Of a DNA stretch of 64,000 bases, positions 17,004 to 23,496 are shown piece after piece. Source of the DNA: a bacterium 1xD8-48 (GTDB lineage Bacteria; Bacillota; Clostridia; Lachnospirales; Lachnospiraceae); NCBI GenBank assembly GCA_009917455.1, contig QZDS01000020.1, positions 31,273 to 95,272 of the forward strand, written 5' to 3'. Within the stretch, counting starts at the first letter, position 1; each line of letters opens with the position of its first letter. Below the pieces are notes generated by a model, which saw only the letters and a list, made by a program, of their open reading frames with translations, did no database searches and had not been told where the DNA came from. The position numbers were made by a program, and so were the translations under genes.

Positions 17004-18065
17004 TCAATATTTTGTGTTGCGGTATTTTTCTGCGGCGGGGTCTTTCATCTGAAAATGACGGAACCATTCCTTTGTGTCCGCATTTTTTTCCGTCAGAGAC
17101 CTGTTTTTGTAGAGAAAGCGGGTCAGGGCATAGCAGTCCACCCAGATTTCGTTATTGCCTTCCTTCTGGGATTCGTCAAAAATAAGCTGCAGCCCCCAGT
17201 GGAGATGGACAGTCTCGATGTTGTTGGTGTTCTCCACAGTACTATAGCCGGTGTGCCCCATATAGCCAATCACGTCTCCGGCGGTGACAATGCTCCCTTC
17301 TTCCAGGTTCAAAGCGTAAGGAAAGTTCTGCCGCAGATGGGCGTAATAATAGTAGCGTTTGCCGTCAAAGCTGCGGATGCCGATGCGCCAGCCGCCGTAC
17401 TGATTCCAGCCCAGAGCCTCCACATAGCCGGACTCGATTGCGATTATGGGCGTTCCCACCTGTCCCATCATGTCATGTCCCAGATGCGGCCTTTTGTAGC
17501 CGTAGCTCCGGGAGGAGCCGAAGTCGTCATAGTCGCTGTACTCAAAGCCCCTGGCAATGGGAGAAAAGGCTTTCAGTCCGTAAACCTTTTTCCACTGTTT
17601 TTTTCCGTTTTCATCCTCCTGTTCGATTTCATATTCGCCTACCATGCCGCCAAGCACCGCTTCGTAGGCTTCATAGTAGTAATCATAATATTTCATGTCC
17701 TCTGTCAGCTTTTTCATGGTGGTTTCCCCGGAGGAAAGTTCCGAGGCAAGCTTTTTGATAAGAGCCGGACTGTCTTTTCCGAAAGTACCGCCCTTTTTGG
17801 CTCCCACATAGGCCAAAAGCTCAATCCAGTCAAGATGTACGGGCTGTCCGTAGCTTTCCACATCCAGATTGTAAGCGGCGCAGAGGGCTTCATAGGTGAC
17901 GTTGAAATCCACCCATTTGATATAGGCGCCGCCGGAGCCGGCAGCCACTTCGACGGCGTTTGCCTTCCGGCCTTCTCTTTCTGACTGGCAGCTTTTTAAC
18001 AGGCAGACTAAAATAAGGAGAAGCCCCAATATGAGAATAGCGATGGTATAGCAGAGTTTTTTCAT
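17004..18065 (-). CDS. Membrane-anchored M23 family peptidase
   Basis: 353 residues. An N-terminal hydrophobic segment (about 5-25) ends at LLKSCQS and may be an anchor or lipoprotein signal. The M23/LytM domain is C-terminal: HLGHDMMGQVGTPI (zinc His and Asp, about 192-206), GYVEALGWNQYGGW, YYYYAHL and HLHWGL (about 288-293). All catalytic and metal residues are present, so it can be an active peptidoglycan endopeptidase working outside the membrane. Between anchor and catalytic domain is a helical region of about 130 residues. No partner gene is adjacent; Clostridia use such proteins in spore or wall remodelling. Confidence 0.87.
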   Translation of the reverse strand: MKKLCYTIAILILGLLLILVCLLKSCQSEREGRKANAVEVAAGSGGAYIKWVDFNVTYEALCAAYNLDVESYGQPVHLDWIELLAYVGAKKGGTFGKDSPALIKKLASELSSGETTMKKLTEDMKYYDYYYEAYEAVLGGMVGEYEIEQEDENGKKQWKKVYGLKAFSPIARGFEYSDYDDFGSSRSYGYKRPHLGHDMMGQVGTPIIAIESGYVEALGWNQYGGWRIGIRSFDGKRYYYYAHLRQNFPYALNLEEGSIVTAGDVIGYMGHTGYSTVENTNNIETVHLHWGLQLIFDESQKEGNNEIWVDCYALTRFLYKNRSLTEKNADTKEWFRHFQMKDPAAEKYRNTKY

Positions 18066-18254
18066 GACGTGTACCCACGGAAAACAGATTAAGAAAATAT
18101 ATGCGGCGGGAGGAGAGAATATAACATACTATCCGGTGGTTTGTGAGCGGAATGGCTGAAGGGGTCAGGGAACATCGCAAAGAGGGCGACATTTAGCGAT
18201 TTGTATGGTAAAATAAAAAAAAGATACGCGATTTTGCGAAAGGATGAAGAATAA

Positions 18255-19451
18255 ATGGATTTTTTACAGGCGGCGGCGCTTTTTACGCCCGCTTTTACGG
18301 GACTGGCAATGACAATTTATGACAAAGACCCGGAAGTATTGAAGAATTTCGAAAAGAAATACTGCTTTTGTGCCAGTCTGCAGAGCGCGTTCACAGCTTC
18401 GGAGCTGGCGTCGTTTTCAGAACTGAGGGAGAAAGCGTATATTTATGAAATCATTGACCCTATGGAGGTTCATCTGGTTATATTCTGGGCGAAAGAGAGC
18501 TGGGTGCTTTTAGGCCCTTTTGTGGAATCCAAATGGAATGAGAAAAAAGCCAGGCAGCTTCTTGCCAGCCATGGGGCCGATGCAGGGACATTTTTTTCCT
18601 GTAAAATGTATTACTGCCAGCTTCCGATTCAGCAGGGAAATTATGTGGCAAGAATAGCGCTGTTCTTACTTGACAACAGCACGGAATCGGAGAATTTCCG
18701 TGAAATCAGAACGGTTTATACTCATAAACGGCAGGGCAATCCCCGCCTTATTCCCCAGGAAGCCTATGAGGACATTGCCATTGTAAACCGGCGTTATCAC
18801 ATGGAGGAGCAGTTTATCGAAGCCATAAGCGCAGGGGAGACGAAAAAGGCGCTGCTGCTTTTGATGGAGCTGGAAAAGCTGTCCGCAGGCCTTCGCTTTG
18901 TGTCGGAAAATATGAAGGATCAGATAGCCGGGGCCGCTATTGTGCGGACAGTGATAAGAATGGGCGCGGAACGCGGCGGGCTTGCCCCTGTGGTTATTGA
19001 CTCGATTAGTCAGGAGTATGCCCAGCAGATGCAGCACACAGTTTCCGCAGAAAAGCTGGGGCGGCTTCTGGAAAAGATGGTTATTCAGGTTTGCGGCGTT
19101 ATCAGGGAAGAACACAAAAATAACTATTCCGTGTATGTAAAAAAAGCGATTGACTATATCGGTCTGAATTTAAGCCGGCAGATTACCGTAACGGAGTTGT
19201 CGGAGGTTTCCGGCATTACCCAGTCCTATTTTGTGAAAATCTTTGGGAAGGAGACGGGCATGACGGTGAAGCAGTACATGGCGAAAAAGCGTTGCGAGGC
19301 TGCCGCGGAGCTGCTTCTTGACAGTAAGCTGAGCGTCCAGCAGGTCGGGGCATATGTGGGATATGCCGATAACAATTATTTTTCCAAGGTATTTAAGGCA
19401 AATATGGGGGCGTCTCCGCAGGATTACCGGAAAAAATATAATTTTTACTAA
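18255..19451 (+). CDS. AraC family transcriptional regulator
   Basis: 398 residues. The C-terminal ~100 residues hold two helix-turn-helix units: ITVTELSEVSGITQSYFVKIF and LSVQQVGAYVGYADNNYFSKVF, the AraC/XylS signature. The N-terminal ~250 residues are a sensor region without membrane helices and may be a PocR-like or GAF-like ligand domain; I do not recognise it firmly. The GH88 gene starts 130 bases downstream in the same direction, so it most likely senses glycosaminoglycan-type disaccharides and controls that gene. Confidence 0.87.
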   Translation: MDFLQAAALFTPAFTGLAMTIYDKDPEVLKNFEKKYCFCASLQSAFTASELASFSELREKAYIYEIIDPMEVHLVIFWAKESWVLLGPFVESKWNEKKARQLLASHGADAGTFFSCKMYYCQLPIQQGNYVARIALFLLDNSTESENFREIRTVYTHKRQGNPRLIPQEAYEDIAIVNRRYHMEEQFIEAISAGETKKALLLLMELEKLSAGLRFVSENMKDQIAGAAIVRTVIRMGAERGGLAPVVIDSISQEYAQQMQHTVSAEKLGRLLEKMVIQVCGVIREEHKNNYSVYVKKAIDYIGLNLSRQITVTELSEVSGITQSYFVKIFGKETGMTVKQYMAKKRCEAAAELLLDSKLSVQQVGAYVGYADNNYFSKVFKANMGASPQDYRKKYNFY

Positions 19452-19581
19452 AAGTTATTTGTTTTTTCTATCAGACGGATGTCTGCTTTCATTATAATAA
19501 AATATTATGCCGGAGAAGTAAAAACGGCAGTTGGAAGCAGATAATTGAAACAGATAATCGGAAAAAAGGAAGGAGATTTTT

Positions 19582-20760
19582 ATGGGGAAAACAGAACCAG
19601 GCAATGCAGACAGAGAATGGCTTGAGGGGATTTACCAAAAGCTGCTGGTAAAAATGAAAGCGGAGTGCGGGAGAGTAGGCACAAAAATCCCCTATTCTCC
19701 TAAGGACGGAAGATATTCGGATATGGCGGAAGCCTTTCCCGGCGGTATTGGTTTCTGGACGAACGGATTCTGGCCCGGAATGCTCTGGCAGATGTATTCT
19801 GCCACGGAAGATGAGATTTACAAAGAGACGGCGGAAGGGGTGGAGGAACGTCTGGCCGGTCTTTTGGATACCTTTGAAAGCCTTGACCATGATATCGGGT
19901 TTCTGTTCCTTCCCTCGGCGGTTGCCAATTACCGGAAGACAGGAAATAAGGATGCCCGCCGCAGAGGACTCCACGCGGCAAACATTCTGGCAGGACGGTT
20001 TAATCCGGTGGGGAAATTTATCCGGGCATGGAACGGGAGTGTCGGGCCGGTGCTGGGCGAGAAGGAATCCAGCGGAGGAATGATAATTGACTGTATGATG
20101 AATATCCCCCTTCTTTACTGGGCGGCAAAGGAAACCGGAGACCCGCGTTTTCACCATGTGGCTGTAAGCCATGCGAAAACGGCGCAGCAGTACATAGTAA
20201 GGGAAGACGGAAGCTGTAACCATATCGTGGTTTTTGACCCCCAGACCGGAGAATTTCTGGATAATCCCGGCGGACAGGGCTTTGAGCAGGGGTCTGCCTG
20301 GAGCAGAGGACAGTCCTGGGCGGTTTACGGATTTTCTTTAAGCTACCGCCATACAGGGGACGAGTCTTTCCTGAACACGGCAAAGAGATGCGCGCATTAC
20401 TGCATCTCCAACCTTGCGGTGAACGGCTGGCTTCCTCTTGTGGATTACCGTGCGCCGAAGGAGCCTCTTAAGTATGATTCTACTGCCGGAATGATTACGG
20501 CCTGCGGCCTTTTGGAGCTTGCGGAGCATGTGGGAGAATATGAAAAGAATCTGTATACCACGGCGGCTCTTAATATTTTGAAGGCCTGCGACGCAAAATT
20601 CAGTAATTGGGACCCTGAGGCGGATTCGATTGTGGACGGCGGTACTTTCTTTTACCATGACCCGGAAGGGAAAAATACCGAGGTGCCGATTATTTATGCG
20701 GACTATTACTTTATTGAGGCGCTTTTACGGCTTAAGGGGGAAGCGCTGTTTATCTGGTAG
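19582..20760 (+). CDS. GH88 unsaturated glucuronyl hydrolase
   Basis: 392 residues, (alpha/alpha)6-barrel. It removes the 4,5-unsaturated uronic acid that lyases leave on the end of glycosaminoglycan or rhamnogalacturonan oligosaccharides. Two aspartates that act in Bacillus unsaturated glucuronyl hydrolase are visible: in SLDHDIGFLFLP (about 95) and GGMIIDCMMNIPLLYW (about 170). QGFEQGSAWSRGQSWAVYGF is also characteristic. No signal peptide, so cytoplasmic: sugars must be imported first, but no transporter is adjacent. AAGGAAGGAGA precedes the ATG. A TATAAT without a -35 (19493-19498) in the gap from the AraC gene suits activator control. Confidence 0.9.
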   Translation: MGKTEPGNADREWLEGIYQKLLVKMKAECGRVGTKIPYSPKDGRYSDMAEAFPGGIGFWTNGFWPGMLWQMYSATEDEIYKETAEGVEERLAGLLDTFESLDHDIGFLFLPSAVANYRKTGNKDARRRGLHAANILAGRFNPVGKFIRAWNGSVGPVLGEKESSGGMIIDCMMNIPLLYWAAKETGDPRFHHVAVSHAKTAQQYIVREDGSCNHIVVFDPQTGEFLDNPGGQGFEQGSAWSRGQSWAVYGFSLSYRHTGDESFLNTAKRCAHYCISNLAVNGWLPLVDYRAPKEPLKYDSTAGMITACGLLELAEHVGEYEKNLYTTAALNILKACDAKFSNWDPEADSIVDGGTFFYHDPEGKNTEVPIIYADYYFIEALLRLKGEALFIW

Positions 20761-20793
20761 GAGATGGCAGTAAGAGAAGTTATATTTGGAAAA

Positions 20794-20825
20794 GAGCGGC
20801 TGTTTTTGAGCCGCTCCGTTTTTTG
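20794..20825 (+). terminator. Terminator of the GH88 gene
   Basis: 8-bp stem GAGCGGCT / AGCCGCTC (20794-20801, 20809-20816) followed by CG and seven T. Confidence 0.85.
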
Positions 20826-20849
20826 AAAACCGATTTTTGGAAATGCAAT

Positions 20850-20912
20850 AATCCCCGCTGGAAATTCATTGCCAATAAACATTGGATTTTCAGCGGGGAT
20901 TTTGTGTTTTTG
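20850..20912. terminator. Second, bidirectional terminator before the invertible segment
   Basis: 11-bp stem AATCCCCGCTG / CAGCGGGGATT (20850-20860, 20891-20901) extended by AAAT/ATTTT, with TTTGTGTTTTTG on the plus side and ATTATTGCATTT on the minus side. It would stop transcripts from the left and also a leftward transcript from the promoter at 21025-21053. Confidence 0.7.
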
Positions 20913-20927
20913 ATTATTAAAAATAAA

Positions 20928-20954
20928 ATTTCGTAGAATTAATTATTCTGCGAA
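20928..20954 (-). repeat. Left inverted repeat of the invertible segment (IRL)
   Basis: Reverse complement of 20928-20954 matches 22359-22385 at 26 of 27 positions. The site has ten-base arms TTCGCAGAAT and ATTCTACGAA around an asymmetric AATTA core, the loxP-like layout used by tyrosine recombinases. Confidence 0.8.
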
Positions 20955-20995
20955 ATTTTTTGCTTAAAAGAACCCGTTTATAATGCTGCCGGTTT

Positions 20996-21012
20996 CGTTT
21001 TGAACGTTTTGA
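20996..21012 (+). repeat. Short direct repeat next to IRL
   Basis: CGTTTTGA occurs at 20996-21003 and 21005-21012, separated by one base. It could be an accessory site for the recombinase or for a regulator of the outward promoter. Confidence 0.4.
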
Positions 21013-21024
21013 CCACTGCTAATG

Positions 21025-21053
21025 ATTATACTTGATATCGCTATTGTTGTCAA
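21025..21053 (-). promoter_or_regulatory. Perfect consensus promoter pointing left, inside the invertible segment
   Basis: Minus strand TTGACA (21053-21048), exact 17-bp spacer, TATAAT (21030-21025). Now it faces the bidirectional terminator at 20850-20901 and no gene. If the segment flips, it lies near 22288 (by 43313 minus x) and faces the glycan operon. Confidence 0.85.
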
Positions 21054-21107
21054 ATCTTCTGTTTTACAAAAAAAATGATGTTTTCAAGTGTTATAAGTGT
21101 CAGAATT

Positions 21108-21138
21108 TTGGTGATAATGAAAATCTCTGTAATATAAT
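21108..21138 (+). promoter_or_regulatory. Recombinase gene promoter
   Basis: TATAAT at 21133-21138 with a poor -35 (TTGGTG 21108-21113, 19-bp spacer), suggesting low expression of the recombinase. Confidence 0.45.
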
Positions 21139-21189
21139 TTAGAATTTTATATGGTCGGAAATATGGTCAGAAAAAGAAAGGAGATAAAT

Positions 21190-22326
21190 ATGCCAAAACA
21201 CGGAAGTAATATACGCAGGCGCAAAGACGGCCGCTGGGAAGGAAGATACAAGGATTCGCAGGGAAATAATCCCTGCAAATACAAATCTGTTTACGGGAAA
21301 ACCTGCCGGGAAGTGAAAGAAAAACTGGAAATGATTTCCTTGCAGAATAATCAGATTATTCACCAAAATGCAATAGTCAAACCACAGGAAAAAGTATTGT
21401 CGAATTTGGGGGAGATATCTGAAAAATGGCTGGAAAATATCAGAGAGATAAGAAAATATTCTACGTATATAAAATATCGAAGTATGTATGAAAGGCATAT
21501 AAAGGATACAGTCGGCGGCTTTTCTGTTCAGGATATTTCATACGGCCTTATTCAGGAAAAAATATTTATGAAAAATGTTGAAGCAAAATATTCGCAGAAC
21601 TTAATGAACAGTATTATTGCAATTATAAATCAAATACTAAAGTACGCGTCAGAAAATTACAATTATCCCGAAATTCAACTGACAAACAAAATGGTTAAAA
21701 ATAAGGGAAAGAGAGTCGAAATTATCAGCCACAGAGAGCAGGCGGCATTGATTCGTTATTTATATAAGGAAACCAACGCATCAAAAGTCGGAATACTACT
21801 GTGTATTTTTACAGGCTTACGGTTGGGAGAAATCTGCTCTTTAAAATGGGACGACATTGACTTTGAGCAGATGATTATTCATGTATGCCGGACCGTGCAG
21901 CGCATTGCAATAGACGGTGACAAGAAAAGGACTGCCCTTATGGTAACGGAACCTAAAAGTATATTTTCTGTCAGAGAGATTCCGATTTCAGAGGGACTTG
22001 CGCAGCTTCTGAACAAAATCAGACATGACGAGGAATATATCATAGGCGGCAGGAAACCCTTGGAACCGCGGACTTACCAGAACCGCTTCAAAAAATATTT
22101 GAGGGAAATAACAGTAAAAGATTACAATTTCCATGCCCTGCGGCATACTTTCGCGACAAACTGTATTGATAATGATATGGATGTAAAAAGCCTCAGTGAG
22201 ATTCTCGGACATGCCAATGTACAAATTACCTTAAACAGATACGTTCATCCTACAATGGATACCAAGCGCAGACAGTTGGCTGTTCTTGACTCTGTATATG
22301 GTCAGTTTTGTGGTAATGCGGAATAA
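21190..22326 (+). CDS. Tyrosine recombinase (probable DNA invertase)
   Basis: 378 residues. An AP2-like arm-binding N-terminus (GSNIRRRKDGRWEGRY, 6-20), a SAM-like core-binding domain (about 70-170) and the catalytic domain with Arg211 (TGLRLGE), His315 and Arg318 (HALRHTF), His341 (LGHANV) and nucleophile Tyr351 (NRYVHP). All active-site residues are present. The start at 21190 has AAAGGAG 6-7 bases upstream; an in-frame ATG at 21151 lacks one. The gene is enclosed by the 27-bp inverted repeats and no excisionase or other phage gene is near, so inversion rather than integration is likely. Confidence 0.92.
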   Translation: MPKHGSNIRRRKDGRWEGRYKDSQGNNPCKYKSVYGKTCREVKEKLEMISLQNNQIIHQNAIVKPQEKVLSNLGEISEKWLENIREIRKYSTYIKYRSMYERHIKDTVGGFSVQDISYGLIQEKIFMKNVEAKYSQNLMNSIIAIINQILKYASENYNYPEIQLTNKMVKNKGKRVEIISHREQAALIRYLYKETNASKVGILLCIFTGLRLGEICSLKWDDIDFEQMIIHVCRTVQRIAIDGDKKRTALMVTEPKSIFSVREIPISEGLAQLLNKIRHDEEYIIGGRKPLEPRTYQNRFKKYLREITVKDYNFHALRHTFATNCIDNDMDVKSLSEILGHANVQITLNRYVHPTMDTKRRQLAVLDSVYGQFCGNAE

Positions 22327-22358
22327 CAGCGCCTGATAACCGGTACTTTTAGTGACTG

Positions 22359-22385
22359 TTCGCAGAATAATTAATTCTGCGAAAT
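22359..22385 (+). repeat. Right inverted repeat of the invertible segment (IRR)
   Basis: Perfect ten-base arms TTCGCAGAAT and ATTCTGCGAA around AATTA; 26/27 match to the inverted copy at 20928-20954. It lies 33 bases after the recombinase stop and about 115 bases before the CsrA-like gene. Confidence 0.8.
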
Positions 22386-22387
22386 AG

Positions 22388-22415
22388 TTTACCTTAAATT
22401 TGCCTGAATTATACA
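22388..22415 (+). promoter_or_regulatory. Weak candidate promoter outside IRR
   Basis: TTTACC (22388-22393), 16-bp spacer, TATACA (22410-22415). It could give basal transcription of the glycan operon whichever way the segment lies. Confidence 0.35.
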
Positions 22416-22448
22416 TAGCTGACTAATTTAAAATTTTCAATCTGGAGA

Positions 22449-22465
22449 TTTGTGCCAGGCACAAA
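22449..22465 (+). promoter_or_regulatory. 17-bp perfect palindrome in the glycan operon leader
   Basis: TTTGTGCCAGGCACAAA is fully symmetric around its central base. It lies 36 bases before the CsrA-like start and may be a protein site or an RNA hairpin (six-base stem, CCAGG loop). Confidence 0.5.
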
Positions 22466-22500
22466 GTTTCCGGGTTTTGGAAAGGAGTATGGTTATAAAA

Positions 22501-22716
22501 ATGCTGAATCTTACATTGACAAGCGGAGACGGTGTACAAATCGGTGAAGATGTACAGATAGTCTTTGAAAGTACCCCGTCCGTTGGGCGGATTAAAATAA
22601 AGATTGAAGCGCCGGGAGATAAGAACATTGCAAGAATGCCTGCTGAGAAAAAGCGGAAAGGCAATGTTGTAATTGTAAAAAGCGGCAGGCAGAAAGAGTC
22701 TGGGGAGAGTGTCTGA
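22501..22716 (+). CDS. CsrA-like RNA-binding regulator
   Basis: 71 residues. MLNLTLTSGDGVQIGEDVQI, GRIKIKIEAP and NIAR follow the CsrA/RsmA pattern (beta1 MLxLT, IGDxxxI, VRxGIxAP, R44-equivalent at Arg45), with a basic C-terminal extension KKRKGNVVIVKSGRQK. CsrA dimers bind GGA motifs near ribosome sites and alter translation. Start at 22501 matches the family; AAAGGAG is 13 bases upstream, and a second ATG at 22489 is only one base from it. It is the first gene of the glycan operon, without FliW or flagellar genes nearby. The divergence from typical CsrA suggests a locus-specific paralogue. Confidence 0.75.
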   Translation: MLNLTLTSGDGVQIGEDVQIVFESTPSVGRIKIKIEAPGDKNIARMPAEKKRKGNVVIVKSGRQKESGESV

Positions 22717-22759
22717 AGATATTATATTCGTACCCCGGATACGATGAGAGGAGAGGAAC

Positions 22760-23476
22760 ATGCAGACTGCGCTTATATTTGCAGGAGGAGCGGGAAAAAG
22801 GATGAATTCCCGTTCAAAACCGAAACAGTTTCTGGAAATGCATGGGAAACCCATCATTATATACACACTGGAACACTTTGAATACCATGACGCGATTGAC
22901 AATATCGTGGTGGTATGCATAGAGGACTGGATTGCGGAATTAAAGGGACTGCTGAGACGCTACGGATTTATGAAAATAAAGAAAATAATTCCGGGTGGGG
23001 AAACAGGGCATGACTCCATTTACCTTGGATTAAAGGCAATGCGGGATTTGGCAAAAGACGATGATATCGTGCTGATACACGACGGAGTGAGGCCTCTTAT
23101 CAATCAGGAACTGATTAATCAGAATATCGAAGCTGTCAAAAAGTATGGAAGCGCCATCACATGTGAGGCGGCAAGGGAGAGCGTAGTGTGCAGCGCGGAC
23201 GGAGAGGTCATATCAAGCGTACCGCCCAGGGCTCAGATGTATATAGCGAAAGCGCCCCAGTCATTTTATTACGGTAATATATTGAAATTGTATGAAACAG
23301 CCCGGGAAGACAAAATCAGAAGCATTGATTCTTCCCATTTATGCAGTCTTTACCATAAACCGATGCATCTCGTGCCAAGCACCAGAAACAATATGAAAAT
23401 TACGGAGCCGGCGGATTTTTACATATACAGGGCAATTTATGAGGCGCTGGAAGGACAGCAGATTTTCGGAATATAA
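22760..23476 (+). CDS. IspD/TarI family cytidylyltransferase
   Basis: 238 residues. The nucleotide-binding start ALIFAGGAGKRM and the KPKQFLEM stretch define the IspD/TarI family, which makes CDP-methylerythritol or CDP-ribitol; PPRAQMYIAKAPQSF and HDGVRPLI are also characteristic. In this setting, next to teichoic-acid-type polymerases, a CDP-ribitol (TarI-like) or other CDP-polyol role is more likely than isoprenoid synthesis. No TarJ-like reductase is adjacent. AGGAGAGG precedes the ATG. Confidence 0.82.
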   Translation: MQTALIFAGGAGKRMNSRSKPKQFLEMHGKPIIIYTLEHFEYHDAIDNIVVVCIEDWIAELKGLLRRYGFMKIKKIIPGGETGHDSIYLGLKAMRDLAKDDDIVLIHDGVRPLINQELINQNIEAVKKYGSAITCEAARESVVCSADGEVISSVPPRAQMYIAKAPQSFYYGNILKLYETAREDKIRSIDSSHLCSLYHKPMHLVPSTRNNMKITEPADFYIYRAIYEALEGQQIFGI

Positions 23477-23496
23477 AACATTTAAAGGAAGGCGAC

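Noticed and set aside
20928..22385. Integrated element with attL/attR
   Set aside because: The flanking repeats are inverted, their core is asymmetric, and there is no excisionase or cargo besides the recombinase, so integration and excision fit less well than inversion.
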